Positions 9,857 through 19,577 of a DNA stretch of 64,000 bases are shown piece by piece. This DNA comes from Gardnerella piotii (GTDB lineage: Bacteria > Actinomycetota > Actinomycetes > Actinomycetales > Bifidobacteriaceae): assembly GCF_003397585.1 (NCBI RefSeq), contig NZ_QJUV01000001.1, forward strand, positions 868,001-932,000, given 5' to 3'. The position numbers were made by a program, and so were the translations under genes. Below the pieces are notes generated by a model that saw only the letters and a program-made list of their open reading frames with translations, was not told the origin of the DNA and ran no database searches. Each line of letters starts with the position of its first letter. The first letter of the stretch is position 1.

Positions 9857-10615
9857 CTATTCTGCTTCCTCAAGCTGAGCCATAACTTCATCCGAAGCAG
9901 TCCAGTTGCTATAAATATTTTGAACATCGTCCAAATCATCGAGATTGTCAATCAAGCGAGACACCTTTTGAGCATCTTCAAAGCTCAACTCAACCTCGTT
10001 ATTTGGATGCATAACGATTTCTGCAGAATCGTAGTCAAAACCAGCATCTTGCAAAGCCTTACGAACAGTTACCAAATCGCTAGAATCCGTGTATACGGAA
10101 TACACGTCTCCATCGTCTGCAACGTCTTCAGCACCTGCTTCTGCAGCAATATCAAAAAGCTTGCTATAGTCAACGCCTTCGCTAGGAACTTCAATCAAGC
10201 CCTTGCGCTCAAAGTTAAAGCTCACAGAACCACTTGTAGCCAAAGAGCCATTGCCCTTTGTAAGAGTGGAACGAACATCTGCTGCAGCGCGATTACGATT
10301 ATCTGTAAGGCACTCAATAATCAAGCCAACGCCTGCAGGAGCATAGCCTTCGTAAACAATCTCTTCGTAGTTTGCGCCGCCTGCTTCTTCTCCAGAGCCA
10401 CGCTTAACAGCACGCTTAATGTTGTCTGCTGGCATAGAAGCTTTCTTGGCTTTAACGATTGCATCGTACAAAGTTGGGTTACCATCTGGGTCTCCACCAC
10501 CAAGACGAGCTGCGATTTCAATATTCTTAATAAGCTTGGCGAAAAGCTTGCCGCGCTTTGCGTCGATAGCGGCCTTCTTGTGCTTTGTGGTCGCCCACTT
10601 GGAATGACCTGACAT
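9857..10615 (-). CDS. yebC: YebC/PmpR-family protein (TACO1-like)
   Basis: Cytosolic protein of the YebC/TACO1 family; bacterial members are reported as transcription regulators and more recently as ribosome-associated factors. The N-terminal signature [20 protein letters not shown] and the family's negatively charged C-terminal domain are clear, and 252 residues is typical. The ATG at 10615 has an AAGGAGTATC ribosome site. Position immediately upstream of ruvC is the conserved bacterial arrangement. Confidence 0.95.
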   Translation of the reverse strand: MSGHSKWATTKHKKAAIDAKRGKLFAKLIKNIEIAARLGGGDPDGNPTLYDAIVKAKKASMPADNIKRAVKRGSGEEAGGANYEEIVYEGYAPAGVGLIIECLTDNRNRAAADVRSTLTKGNGSLATSGSVSFNFERKGLIEVPSEGVDYSKLFDIAAEAGAEDVADDGDVYSVYTDSSDLVTVRKALQDAGFDYDSAEIVMHPNNEVELSFEDAQKVSRLIDNLDDLDDVQNIYSNWTASDEVMAQLEEAE

Positions 10616-10691
10616 GATACTCCTAAAAAGTGTACGGTTACGTAAACGTGATGATTTTAATGCGCTTTAGCGACAAATCACCAAATTGAAT

Positions 10692-11342
10692 TTATTTAAG
10701 CAAATTTTTAACTTCAAAAATGCGCTGAAAAACAGTTATAGCTCCACCAATGCAAAGAATAATCATTGCCAAGCAAAGCCACAATAGCCAACCCGTTAAT
10801 CCGCTTAATCCCATTGAAACTAGAATTATGGCAACTCTATCGGCGCGAGTAATCAATCCTTTTTTAGCGTCTACTCCAACAGACTCACCTCTTGCTCTCG
10901 CATATGATGTTACAAAAGCAAACATCATAGATACTAGCGAGCACACTAATCCGCAATATCTCAAAAAATTATTCACATAAAATGGCAAATATAAGCAAAT
11001 GTTTAGATTATTTGCGCGATATAAACAAATGCTAACACAAGCAAAAAGCGACCAATCTGCAATTCTATCTAGAGTTGAATCTAAAAATGCGCCAAATTTA
11101 GTGCCACCATTCTTGTTTGTTAAAGCAGCAACAGAGCCATCTAAAGCGTCTGCAAGAACAAAAATCGTAAGCAAAATAGTGCCAATAAAAAGCTGGCCGC
11201 TTATAGAAATAAAAACAGAAGTTGCAACAAGCGCAATAGTGCCAAAAATCGTAACACTGTTAGCGCTACATCCAAATTTAACAAGAAGCTTTGCGATTGG
11301 CAAAATAACACGTTTGAATCCGCTTCTTAAAGATTCCAACAT
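10692..11342 (-). CDS. CDP-alcohol phosphatidyltransferase, phosphatidylinositol-phosphate-synthase-like
   Basis: Membrane enzyme that moves a phosphatidyl group from CDP-diacylglycerol to an alcohol. Position upstream of yebC-ruvC matches the actinobacterial PIP synthase (PgsA1), though the usual neighbours pimA and the acyltransferase are missing. The motif reads D65-x2-D68-G69-x2-A72, then G84-x3-D88-x3-D92, so all four aspartates are present. The residue after A72, normally Arg in the D-x2-DG-x2-AR pattern, is Ala73. About six membrane helices can be drawn. The ATG at 11342 has a GAAAGGC ribosome site. Substrate (inositol phosphate) is inferred from context only. Confidence 0.8.
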   Translation of the reverse strand: MLESLRSGFKRVILPIAKLLVKFGCSANSVTIFGTIALVATSVFISISGQLFIGTILLTIFVLADALDGSVAALTNKNGGTKFGAFLDSTLDRIADWSLFACVSICLYRANNLNICLYLPFYVNNFLRYCGLVCSLVSMMFAFVTSYARARGESVGVDAKKGLITRADRVAIILVSMGLSGLTGWLLWLCLAMIILCIGGAITVFQRIFEVKNLLK

Positions 11343-11444
11343 ATTAAGCCTTTCTTCGATTCAAGCACAGTATTCAAACACAGCGCTCAAACACGAGTAT
11401 TCAAACACAAATCACTTCTAAACCCATCACCGCGTTAACAAAAA

Positions 11445-11466
11445 CGCCGCTTAAAACTAAGCGGCG
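11445..11466 (-). terminator. Terminator downstream of tRNA-Gln
   Basis: Perfect 9-base arms (CGCCGCTTA/TAAGCGGCG) with a four-base loop, followed on the minus strand by a run of T. It stands ten bases beyond the tRNA 3' end. Confidence 0.88.
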
Positions 11467-11476
11467 CTAATTCTAG

Positions 11477-11547
11477 CTCCCTCACCTGGATTCGAACCAA
11501 GACAAAGGGTTCCAAAGACCCGTGTGCTGCCATTACACCATGAGGGA
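11477..11547 (-). tRNA. tRNA-Gln (UUG)
   Basis: Cloverleaf on the minus strand: acceptor TCCCTCA/TGAGGGA, T-arm CTTGG-TTCGAAT-CCAGG, anticodon loop CTTTGGA with anticodon TTG at 11515-11513, reading CAA (and CAG by wobble). The discriminator is G. The 3' CCA is not encoded (genomic CTA follows), so it must be added after transcription. The outermost anticodon-stem pair is C-T, a mismatch. Confidence 0.93.
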
Positions 11548-11632
11548 ACGGCGGAAAAACCGCCAAGTCACTATTATGCCACAACAATCAAAATCGTCAA
11601 GCTTGGCGTGGCGAAATAGGATTTATGCAAAT

Positions 11633-12655
11633 TTATGCAAACAAAAACCCTTTTCCGTGGTGCTCTGGGTATGTATCAAACAGCTTTGCAACAGACCCAT
11701 CTTCAAACACAGCTTTAATCGCGCTTGCCAAAAGTGGAGCAATCGAAAGAACCGTCAACCCATCCCAACGCTTTTCTTGTGGAATTGGAACAGTATCTGT
11801 TAATACAACTTCTCTAGCGCCACAATTCTTTAATCGCTCAACTGCAGGACCCGAAAGAACGCCGTGCGTTGCAACAACAGTTACAGACTTCGCTCCAGCG
11901 TCTTTAAGAACATTGCAAGCACCTGCGATCGTTCCAGCAGTATCGATTAAATCGTCTACCATAACGCAATCGCGACCAGCAACATCACCAACTACACGGT
12001 TTGCAACAGCTTGATTTGGACGCGTAATATCTCTAGTCTTATGAACAAAAGCCAATGGACCTCCGCCCAATCTTTGCGCCCACTGTTCTGCAACACGAAT
12101 TCGCCCTGCATCTGGCGAAACAACGGTAACATTGCCTAAATCTTCGCTAAAGCGATCCCTTACATAGTCCACCAAAACTGGCATAGCAATCAAATGATCT
12201 ACAGGACCATCAAAGAATCCTTGCGATTGTGCAGCATGCAAATCAACGCTCATAATGCGATCTGCGCCTGCTGTTTTAAGTAAATCAAACATCAAGCGGC
12301 AAGAAATAGGCTCACGACCGCGATGCTTTTTATCTTGTCTAGAATATCCAAGCAACGGGCACACAGCGGTAATAGAACGAGCAGACGCGCGCTTTAATGC
12401 ATCAATCATAATTAACTGTTCCATAATGGACTTATTAACAGGGTCACTATGACTTTGCAACACAAACACGTCTGTTCCTCGCACAGACTGAGTGTAACGA
12501 ACATACATCTCGCCATTAGCAAAATCGTATGCCGTTGTTTCCAATACTTCTATACCAAGCTGATTCGCAACATCTTTAGCAAGCTTAGGATGCGCGCGAC
12601 CAGTTACGAGAACAAGGTTTTTATCTGGCTTTCCTTCAAGGACGATGCTCACCAT
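11633..12655 (-). CDS. prs: Ribose-phosphate diphosphokinase (PRPP synthetase)
   Basis: Makes PRPP from ribose 5-phosphate and ATP; PRPP feeds purF, apt and other pathways in this window. Visible motifs include FANGEMYVRYTQSVRGTDVF near the N-terminus and the PRPP loop MVDDLIDTAGTIAG. The frame is open to 12706, but the ATG at 12655 (MVSIVLEGKPDKN) has the ribosome site TTTGGAGA and matches the expected actinobacterial N-terminus, giving 340 residues. It stands alone between tRNA-Gln and nadD. Confidence 0.96.
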   Translation of the reverse strand: MVSIVLEGKPDKNLVLVTGRAHPKLAKDVANQLGIEVLETTAYDFANGEMYVRYTQSVRGTDVFVLQSHSDPVNKSIMEQLIMIDALKRASARSITAVCPLLGYSRQDKKHRGREPISCRLMFDLLKTAGADRIMSVDLHAAQSQGFFDGPVDHLIAMPVLVDYVRDRFSEDLGNVTVVSPDAGRIRVAEQWAQRLGGGPLAFVHKTRDITRPNQAVANRVVGDVAGRDCVMVDDLIDTAGTIAGACNVLKDAGAKSVTVVATHGVLSGPAVERLKNCGAREVVLTDTVPIPQEKRWDGLTVLSIAPLLASAIKAVFEDGSVAKLFDTYPEHHGKGFLFA

Positions 12656-12802
12656 ATCTCCAAACGCTAGTTCGCTAACAGTCCACAAAAATCGGACTGA
12701 GTTCAATACTATCTATTTGCGCAGACTATAACAATTAAGCCGTTTCATACATAACAAATGCTTGCAAACAGTTGCAAATCCTTACAAAAACATTACAAAT
12801 CA

Positions 12803-13582
12803 TTACAAATCGCGTATGTATAAACCGTGTTTAACAATGTATTGAACAACGCCGTCTGGAACCAAATACCAAACTGGCTCCCCATGCTCTGCACGCTTGC
12901 GAACATCTGTTGAAGAAATCGCCAACGCTGGAATCTCCAATATGTCAACTGGAAAACGATGATTGTGACAATTAATCATATCGTCGCAAGAATCGTAAGA
13001 TGCAGAGCGAGCCTCAATTTGTGTAAACTTTTCTGGACTTGCATACCCTGGACGCGTTACAGCAACAAATCTAGCCAAACTCCATAATTCTCTAGCATTT
13101 TTCCATTGCATAATCTCTGCAATAGCGTCTGCTCCAGTAATAAAGAAAAGCTCCGCGTCTGGGTGTTGTGCGCGAATGTCGCGAAGCGTGTCGATTGTGT
13201 AAGTAACACCAGGCCTATCAATATCCACTCTAGAAACTGTAAATTTTGGATTTGAAGCTGTTGCGATTACAGTCATCAAATATCGGTCTTCTGCATTTGT
13301 GACTTTCTTGTCTAGCTTAAAAACAGGCTTTCCAGTAGGAACAAAAATAACTTCGTCTAAATCATAAACCCACGCAACTTCGGAAGCTGCCACCAAGTGG
13401 CCATTATGAATCGGATCAAAAGTGCCACCCATAATTCCTATGCGCGGGTGTTGATGAACATTTCCTCTTGCAGAGTGCTTAAGCCTAGAAGAATTTGCCG
13501 AAACTGGCACACTAGCTTGACTTTGGTCAAAAGAACCTTGGAACAAATCCGACATTCTGCGTTCTGTAGATGAATCACTCAT
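12803..13582 (-). CDS. nadD: Nicotinate-nucleotide adenylyltransferase
   Basis: Adenylylates nicotinate mononucleotide in NAD synthesis. The nucleotidyltransferase motif [11 protein letters not shown] is at 52-62 and ISSTDVRK at 222-229. The first 46 or so residues (Ser-rich, [10 protein letters not shown]...) precede the conserved core; typical NadD is 190-215 residues. No strong ribosome site precedes the ATG at 13582. An internal start is possible but none has a better site. It follows the unknown gene at 13637, as part of the proA-nadD unit. Confidence 0.94.
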   Translation of the reverse strand: MSDSSTERRMSDLFQGSFDQSQASVPVSANSSRLKHSARGNVHQHPRIGIMGGTFDPIHNGHLVAASEVAWVYDLDEVIFVPTGKPVFKLDKKVTNAEDRYLMTVIATASNPKFTVSRVDIDRPGVTYTIDTLRDIRAQHPDAELFFITGADAIAEIMQWKNARELWSLARFVAVTRPGYASPEKFTQIEARSASYDSCDDMINCHNHRFPVDILEIPALAISSTDVRKRAEHGEPVWYLVPDGVVQYIVKHGLYIRDL

Positions 13583-13636
13583 TTAAACAAAATCCCATTT
13601 TATTTTAAATTAGCCACATTTGATGCGTTATATGCA

Positions 13637-14233
13637 TTATGCGTTAGCTGCATCTGCCGCATCATCTGCTTTAACTTCATCAATTACGCTGGAAGCAACA
13701 TTTGCTTTGTCTGGATTAATGTTCCCCATTTCTTCATTCCACTCATCTTGAACAACGCGCTTAATTTCTTCAAACGTTGGAAGAGCAAAATCAGGCTGGA
13801 AAACACCTCTAATGTTTGCAACACACTCCGTAATCTCTACAAGAACTTCGCTCATATTGTCTATAAGACTAGCGCGCTCAAGCTTACTAAATTCAGCTAT
13901 ATTGCTTTCCATTTTTTGCAAATTCTTATTAACTTCATCTATTGTTTCGCTATTTTCTGGCGTAACAACATCTCGATTATCTCTATCTGGCCAACCCATT
14001 AAAACAGCGTCAGCATACTCAAGAGAAGACCTTTGACTTGCAGAAGCAATCCCATCTTCTATTTGAACTAAAAACACGTAACGAACAATAGACAATCTTT
14101 CTGCTGCAACATCTAAAGCATCAAGCACATTAGAAGCACCTACACCGTTAGATAAGCTTATAGATAGGCTTAAATCCTCGTTTGATTGATTTTTAGCAAT
14201 TTTAGACGATTGTGATTGTGATGTATCAGGCAT
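13637..14233 (-). CDS. Acidic cytosolic protein of unknown function
   Basis: Not recognised. It has 198 residues, no membrane segment and no signal peptide, with Asp/Glu/Asn/Ser-rich ends and a more ordered middle (about 30-165: ALDVAAERLSIVRYVFLVQ, then a predicted helical part ending in FALPTFEEIKRVVQDEW). The ATG at 14233 has a GTAAGGTT ribosome site. It lies 16 bases after proA and 54 bases before nadD, so co-transcription is likely. No catalytic motif is visible and no function is proposed. Confidence 0.8.
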   Translation of the reverse strand: MPDTSQSQSSKIAKNQSNEDLSLSISLSNGVGASNVLDALDVAAERLSIVRYVFLVQIEDGIASASQRSSLEYADAVLMGWPDRDNRDVVTPENSETIDEVNKNLQKMESNIAEFSKLERASLIDNMSEVLVEITECVANIRGVFQPDFALPTFEEIKRVVQDEWNEEMGNINPDKANVASSVIDEVKADDAADAANA

Positions 14234-14249
14234 ATTCTTAACCTTACTC

Positions 14250-15608
14250 TTAAGCCCTTATTTGTCCTTGCCCGTAGCCAATCCACTTTGTAGTTGTCAT
14301 CTCTACTAAGCCCATTGGCCCTCTTGCATGCAACTTTTGAGTGGAAATTCCAAGCTCCGCTCCAAAACCAAATTCGCCGCCGTCTGTAAACCTTGTTGAA
14401 GCATTTACCATAACAACCGCGCTGTCTATTGACGAAACAAACTCATTAATCGTTAAGTAGTCTTGCGCAATAATCGTTTCCGTGTGACCCGTTGAATATT
14501 TTGAAATATGATTAATGGCATCTTTAACACCATCTACAACTTTTACTCCGATTTGCAAAGACAAGTATTCTGTAGACCAATCTTCATTATTTGCATGCTC
14601 TAGTTTAATACCACTTATGTTTGCGGATGATAAAATATTGTATGATTCTTCATCAGCATGAATTAAAACATTACGATTCGCTAATTCACTTGCGACTTTT
14701 GGAAGAAAATCTTTAGCAATGCTTCGATCTACAAGTAATTTTTCTGCAGCATTACAAACTCCGACTCGTTGCGTTTTTGCGTTTATAATAATCGGAATTG
14801 CTTGACTAAAGTTTGCTGTTTTATCTACATAAATATGAACGTTTCCAGCACCAGTTTCTATGACTGGGACTGTTGATTCCTTAACAACTGCCGCGATTAG
14901 ATTTGCGCTTCCTCTAGGAACAAGAACGTCAATATGACCATGAGCGTGCATCATTGACGTTGCGCCGCTTCTGCCTAAATCATCAACGGATTCTATAAGA
15001 TTTTCACTTACACCAAAATCTTTTAAGACTTGCTTTAACACACTAACAGTTGCGCGATTTGTGCATTCGGCTGCACTTCCGCCTCTTAAAATTACAGCAT
15101 TTGAAGATTTTACGCACAAAGATGCAACGTCAACAGTTACATTTGGTCTAGCTTCGTAAATCATTCCCATTACGCCGATTGGTACTCTTACTTGAGAAAG
15201 TCTAATACCATTTTCCAGCGTGTATCCTCGAACAATTTGACCAACAGGATCTTGCAATTGTGCTATTTTTCTAACACTTTGAGCTGATTTAACTATTCTT
15301 TCTTTATTAAACACAAGTCTGTCTAGTTTTCCAGCATCCATACCATTTTTTTGAGCTGTTTCTAAGTCTTGCTTGTTTGCTTTTTCAATAAATTCTGCGT
15401 TATTTTCAAGAGAATCAGCAATAGCATTTAAAAGATTGTTCTTAAAAGTGGCATTAGCTTTAGCAAATTCTCTTTGTGCGATTCGCGCATCATCTGCTCT
15501 AGAAAAAACAATAGAATCTGTAGAGTCCCCATGCTCTTTAGAACTATTGACTTGCTCACTATTATGCGTTTCGTCAAACTTTGTATTGAGATTAATCATA
15601 TTGAACAT
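14250..15608 (-). CDS. proA: Glutamate-5-semialdehyde dehydrogenase
   Basis: Reduces gamma-glutamyl phosphate to the semialdehyde in proline synthesis. Aldehyde-dehydrogenase fold with [41 protein letters not shown] and the catalytic Cys285 in [13 protein letters not shown]. The length of 452 is about 30 above the usual because of a hydrophilic N-terminus (residues 1-35). Two nearby ATGs (15608, 15599) are possible and neither has a strong ribosome site. No proB is visible in the window. It is divergent from thrC, with only 72 bases between. Confidence 0.95.
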   Translation of the reverse strand: MFNMINLNTKFDETHNSEQVNSSKEHGDSTDSIVFSRADDARIAQREFAKANATFKNNLLNAIADSLENNAEFIEKANKQDLETAQKNGMDAGKLDRLVFNKERIVKSAQSVRKIAQLQDPVGQIVRGYTLENGIRLSQVRVPIGVMGMIYEARPNVTVDVASLCVKSSNAVILRGGSAAECTNRATVSVLKQVLKDFGVSENLIESVDDLGRSGATSMMHAHGHIDVLVPRGSANLIAAVVKESTVPVIETGAGNVHIYVDKTANFSQAIPIIINAKTQRVGVCNAAEKLLVDRSIAKDFLPKVASELANRNVLIHADEESYNILSSANISGIKLEHANNEDWSTEYLSLQIGVKVVDGVKDAINHISKYSTGHTETIIAQDYLTINEFVSSIDSAVVMVNASTRFTDGGEFGFGAELGISTQKLHARGPMGLVEMTTTKWIGYGQGQIRA

Positions 15609-15680
15609 ATTAGCAATAGCAGTGCTTAGGCTCCAACGCTTCGGGTATTATGTATAGCAATTGACACAAATGGAGGAATC

Positions 15681-17198
15681 ATGGCAGAAAACACTACGAA
15701 TGCAGTTATGTTTCATAGCACTAGGTCTAACTCTAAAACCTACACTTCGAAGCAAGCTATTCGTAGGGGCATAGCTGAAGACGGTGGCCTGTTTGTTACG
15801 GATTGCCTTGGTGAAACTCGCTACAATATTTCTAATATTGTTGGAAAATCTTATAAGCAAATCGCTAAAGATGTTCTTCAAATCCTCCTTCCAGATTTTA
15901 CTTCTAGCGAGCTTGATGAGTGCGTTGAAAATGCTTATGGAGATCAATGGGAAGATTGCGAAGTTACTCCATTAAAGCAGCTTGGCACTAACAATGATTT
16001 TGTTTTAGAGCTTTTCCACGGCCCTACTTGCGCTTTTAAAGATGTTGCTTTGCAAATTTTGCCACAATTTATTCGTTGCTCAAAAAATGCTTCTGACTCT
16101 AGCCAAAACGTTATGATTCTTACAGCTACTTCGGGAGATACAGGCAAAGCTGCTCTAGCTGGCTTTGCAAACGTTGAAGGCACTTCTATGGTTACTTTTT
16201 ACCCAGAAGGTAAAGTAAGTAAAATTCAAGAATTGCAAATGACAACTCAAAGCGGAAGCAACGTAAAAGTTTGCGCTGTTAGAGGTAATTTTGACGACAC
16301 TCAAAGCAGCGTTAAGCAAATCTTTACTAACGACTCAATTAATGAATCGATTAAGAACAACAATAATGCTTTGCTTTCTTCTGCTAATTCGATTAATATA
16401 GGCAGACTTATTCCTCAAGTTGTTTACTACTTCTACGCTTATTCTAAGCTTGTTGAACGCGGATCTATAAAGCTTGGAGACGAAGTAGAATTTTGCGTTC
16501 CAAGTGGCAATTTTGGCAATATTCTTGCTGGATATTATGCAAAAATGCTTGGCCTTCCTGTAAAGCACTTGATTGTTGCAAGCAATAGCAACAATGTTTT
16601 GTTTGACTTTTTGGTTAGCGGAACATATAACAAGATTCGACCTTTCCATCAAACGGTTGCGCCTTCTATGGATATTCTTGTTTCTTCTAATTTGGAACGC
16701 ATGCTTTACTACATGTGCAATAAAGATACGCGACTTTTGCAAATGCTTATGAATGATTTGCAACAATGGGGAGCTTTTGAAGTACCAGAAGACGTGCTTT
16801 CTAAAATTCGAGAACTTTTTGGATGCGGCTGGGCAAACGAGGATCAAATTCGCGATTCCATAAAAGAATGCTGGAATAAGCATAATTATGTTATTGACCC
16901 ACATACTGCTTGCGGATACTTTGTTATGAGCCATATTCCTCATGATTCTAGCGTTCCTCGCGTTCTTTTAAGCACTGCAAGCCCGTATAAGTTCCCTAGA
17001 GTTGTTTGCGAATCTTTAGGCTTAAATGTTGAAGGATTAGATGATTTTGCTTGCATGGATTTGCTAGAAAGAAAAACTTCTACAAACGCTCCTAAAATGC
17101 TTAGCGAACTTAAGAATAAAACAGCTAGATTCAACGATGTTATTAACGTTGAAGATATGCCAGATTACGTTCTTAAGTGCGCTAACGAAATCTGCTAA
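15681..17198 (+). CDS. thrC: Threonine synthase
   Basis: PLP enzyme converting O-phosphohomoserine to threonine. The PLP lysine is Lys120 in HGPTCAFKDVAL; TATSGDTGKAALAGF and FCVPSGNFGN provide the cofactor-phosphate loops. The 505-residue length and N-terminal domain (FHSTRSNSKTYTSKQAIRRG) mark the long yeast/E. coli-type enzyme. The ATG at 15681 has GGAGGAATC. Single gene: proA is divergent and recX converges on it with only 11 bases between stops and no hairpin. Confidence 0.96.
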   Translation: MAENTTNAVMFHSTRSNSKTYTSKQAIRRGIAEDGGLFVTDCLGETRYNISNIVGKSYKQIAKDVLQILLPDFTSSELDECVENAYGDQWEDCEVTPLKQLGTNNDFVLELFHGPTCAFKDVALQILPQFIRCSKNASDSSQNVMILTATSGDTGKAALAGFANVEGTSMVTFYPEGKVSKIQELQMTTQSGSNVKVCAVRGNFDDTQSSVKQIFTNDSINESIKNNNNALLSSANSINIGRLIPQVVYYFYAYSKLVERGSIKLGDEVEFCVPSGNFGNILAGYYAKMLGLPVKHLIVASNSNNVLFDFLVSGTYNKIRPFHQTVAPSMDILVSSNLERMLYYMCNKDTRLLQMLMNDLQQWGAFEVPEDVLSKIRELFGCGWANEDQIRDSIKECWNKHNYVIDPHTACGYFVMSHIPHDSSVPRVLLSTASPYKFPRVVCESLGLNVEGLDDFACMDLLERKTSTNAPKMLSELKNKTARFNDVINVEDMPDYVLKCANEIC

Positions 17199-17209
17199 GT
17201 CCTAATAGT

Positions 17210-17920
17210 TTAAGACTTAAACAGAGCATAATATACTTCGTTTAACGTGCTTAAATCGTGACCTTTTCTAGCTCCTGCAGAGAAGAATCTTCGCCTTCTA
17301 ACATCTGGTTCTAGATTTTTTGTTCGCTGTGCTACCTTTTTACCTAAACTCCATGCGCTTTGTTCAAAAACACCGTTTTCTCTAGCATCTTGCAAAGATG
17401 AGGTTATTATTGCAGAAGCAACTCCCTTTTTTTGCAACTCCATGCGAGTTGCACGTTCTCCTAATGTTCTACTTGAGCATGAGCGTATAACAGATTGAGC
17501 ATATTGTTCATCGTCAATCAAGTGCAAATCTTCTAAACGAATTATTACAGATTCAACAATATTCTCTCTGTAGCCCTTATCTATAAGCCTATTTTTTAAG
17601 TCGTTTGAAGATCTTGCAGCATAATCTAACATTCTTAAAGCACACTCTTTGCAACTATCAAAGTCGCATGCTTTTTTAGAGTCTACTTTTTTAACAGCTT
17701 TATTATTAAAAGAGTTATACTTTTGCAATCTATAAGACGAATGGCATGAGTCTTCTTCGCAATCACCTATTTCAACACTATTCTCTGAATAATGTGAATT
17801 AACAACTTCTAAACTACAATCATCTTGTGCACACACATTCTTGTTTTTAACATCATTTTTGTTAAAAACAGAAGCGTCTACGGGCTTATGATTGCGAAGA
17901 AAACTCTCAACACTAATCAT
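17210..17920 (-). CDS. recX: RecA regulator RecX
   Basis: Modulates RecA filament growth. The RecX three-helix-repeat domain occupies about residues 85-236 (RMLDYAARSSNDLKNRLIDK, then LIDDEQYAQSVIR, then ELQKKGVASAII). The first 80 residues are hydrophilic, rich in Cys/Ser/Asn/Asp, and are not part of the family core. The start at 17920 follows GTGAGAAGAC and lies 22 bases after the recA stop, so it is co-transcribed with recA and shares its SOS control. Confidence 0.92.
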   Translation of the reverse strand: MISVESFLRNHKPVDASVFNKNDVKNKNVCAQDDCSLEVVNSHYSENSVEIGDCEEDSCHSSYRLQKYNSFNNKAVKKVDSKKACDFDSCKECALRMLDYAARSSNDLKNRLIDKGYRENIVESVIIRLEDLHLIDDEQYAQSVIRSCSSRTLGERATRMELQKKGVASAIITSSLQDARENGVFEQSAWSLGKKVAQRTKNLEPDVRRRRFFSAGARKGHDLSTLNEVYYALFKS

Positions 17921-17942
17921 CTATTAGTCTTCTCACCTATCA

Positions 17943-19100
17943 CTATTTATTCTTGGAATCTTTACTAGAAGCATCTGACTTATTTTCTGCATTAGAATTC
18001 GACTTTGCTTTTTTGCTATCGTCTTCATCTTCTACTTCAACAAATTGATCTTCTGGCTTCATTAGTCCAAAAGCGACTTTCACTTTATCGCTAATTTCTT
18101 CCGTAATAGCAGGATTATCTTTAAGGAATTGACGCACGTTTTCTCTACCTTGACCAAGCTGTTCACCCTCATACGTAAACCAAGAACCAGACTTTTTAAT
18201 AACGTCACACTGTACAGCCATATCAATTACAGAGCCTTCAGTAGATATTCCTTCTCCATAAAGAACATCAAATTCAGCTGTTTTGAAAGGAGGAGCCATT
18301 TTATTCTTAACAATCTTTACTTTAGTTCGATTTCCAACAGCTTCTTCCCCGTTTTTAATGGTAGAAACACGCCTAATATCCATTCGAACAGACGAATAGA
18401 ATTTAAGAGCTTTACCACCTGTAGTTGTTTCTGGACTACCAAAGAACACACCGATTTTTTCTCGAAGCTGATTAATAAAGATTGCTGTTGTTCCAGCTTG
18501 AGACAAAGCTCCTGTCATCTTTCTTAAAGCCTGACTCATTAAGCGAGCTTGCAAGCCAACATGGCTATCTCCCATGTCTCCGTCAATTTCGGCTTTTGGA
18601 ACAAGCGCTGCTACAGAATCAACAACTATAACATCTAAAGCGCCAGATCGAATAAGCATATCCGCAATCTCTAAAGCTTGCTCACCATTATCTGGCTGAG
18701 AAACAATAAGAGAATCTGTATCTACACCTAATTTACGCGCATAAACTGGATCTAACGCATGCTCAGCATCAATAAACGCTGCAACTCCGCCATTCTTTTG
18801 AGCATTAGCAACAATGTGCAAAGCTAACGTTGTTTTACCAGAAGATTCAGGACCATAAACCTCTACAATGCGCCCACGAGGAACGCCACCAATTCCCAAA
18901 GCCATGTCTAGAGCTAAAGAACCAGTAGGAATAACCTCAACGTCTTGCAGTGGCTTATCTCCTAATCGCATTGCAGAACCTTTGCCATATTGTTTTTCAA
19001 CATTTGCAAGAGCCATCTCTAGCGCTGCTTTTCTACGTGGATCTGCCTTGTCGGCATCAATAAGACGATCCACAGCACCCTTTTTTGTTTGTTGTGCCAT
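17943..19100 (-). CDS. recA: Recombinase RecA
   Basis: Forms filaments on single-stranded DNA for strand exchange and LexA cleavage. Walker [10 protein letters not shown] is at 83-91; [20 protein letters not shown] and [11 protein letters not shown] are typical. The frame runs to 19214, but the ATG at 19100 ([13 protein letters not shown]) has AAAGGAGTAATA and matches the family start, giving 385 residues. The C-terminus is an acidic Lys/Ser/Asn tail of about 40. A 145-base leader separates it from a TATAAT box (19246-19251) and LexA-type box (19261-19274). Confidence 0.98.
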   Translation of the reverse strand: MAQQTKKGAVDRLIDADKADPRRKAALEMALANVEKQYGKGSAMRLGDKPLQDVEVIPTGSLALDMALGIGGVPRGRIVEVYGPESSGKTTLALHIVANAQKNGGVAAFIDAEHALDPVYARKLGVDTDSLIVSQPDNGEQALEIADMLIRSGALDVIVVDSVAALVPKAEIDGDMGDSHVGLQARLMSQALRKMTGALSQAGTTAIFINQLREKIGVFFGSPETTTGGKALKFYSSVRMDIRRVSTIKNGEEAVGNRTKVKIVKNKMAPPFKTAEFDVLYGEGISTEGSVIDMAVQCDVIKKSGSWFTYEGEQLGQGRENVRQFLKDNPAITEEISDKVKVAFGLMKPEDQFVEVEDEDDSKKAKSNSNAENKSDASSKDSKNK

Positions 19101-19245
19101 ATTATTACTCCTTTCGCATGCCGATGTATTGATGACCATACTCAATACATGATGCCCGTGCAAGCGTTTTAGAGCAATGTGGTTAAAGGCTATTTTCCAA
19201 TAACCAATAGGCACTTACACGCTGCAAGAAGACCAACAATTAAAT

Positions 19246-19274
19246 ATTATACACCATAAACGAACATTTGTTCG
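19246..19274 (-). promoter_or_regulatory. recA promoter with LexA/SOS operator
   Basis: On the minus strand a TATAAT -10 box (19246-19251) is preceded nine bases upstream by CGAAC-N4-GTTCG (19261-19274), a 14-base perfect palindrome around TT. The operator therefore covers the -35 region, as expected for LexA repression. Confidence 0.87.
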
Positions 19275-19343
19275 ATATGCGTGTTGGCTTGAAATTCCAA
19301 CAAAAACACATACACGCAATCAAAATAAAAAATAAAATAACCC

Positions 19344-19577
19344 TTATTTTGCTGGAAGTGGCGGAGCATTATGATCTTTGCCCCACCTTTTATTATCTGG
19401 AATATTCATGTGATCACATAAAACATTCCAAACAATTCTAGGCTCCACGCCAGCATCAATCGCCTCGCGCGCGCTCATACCATCAAGCTTTTGCAACTCT
19501 TGGTCTTTAGCAATACTCCTACCAAATTCTCTACCGAAAACTTCTTCAAGAAGCTCCCAAAATTCACGTTCGCGCAT
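19344..19577 (-). CDS. DUF3046 protein
   Basis: A short protein (77 residues from the ATG at 19577; a TTG at 19595 adds six) beginning MREREFWELLEEVFG and containing SAREAIDAGVEPRIVWN. This is the actinobacterial DUF3046 family, which is regularly found just upstream of recA; its function is unknown. It has no membrane segment. Its start overlaps the end of the CinA-family gene by 14 bases, implying co-transcription with it. A 240-base gap holding the recA promoter follows. Confidence 0.88.
   Translation of the reverse strand: MREREFWELLEEVFGREFGRSIAKDQELQKLDGMSAREAIDAGVEPRIVWNVLCDHMNIPDNKRWGKDHNAPPLPAK

Noticed and set aside
9761-10612. Open frame of 283 codons on the + strand
   Set aside because: It is antisense to ruvC and yebC, both of which have clear motifs and ribosome sites; its translation shows no domain.
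16335-16943. Open frame of 202 codons on the - strand inside thrC
   Set aside because: It is antisense to thrC and has the basic, Asn/Lys-rich look of a shadow frame.
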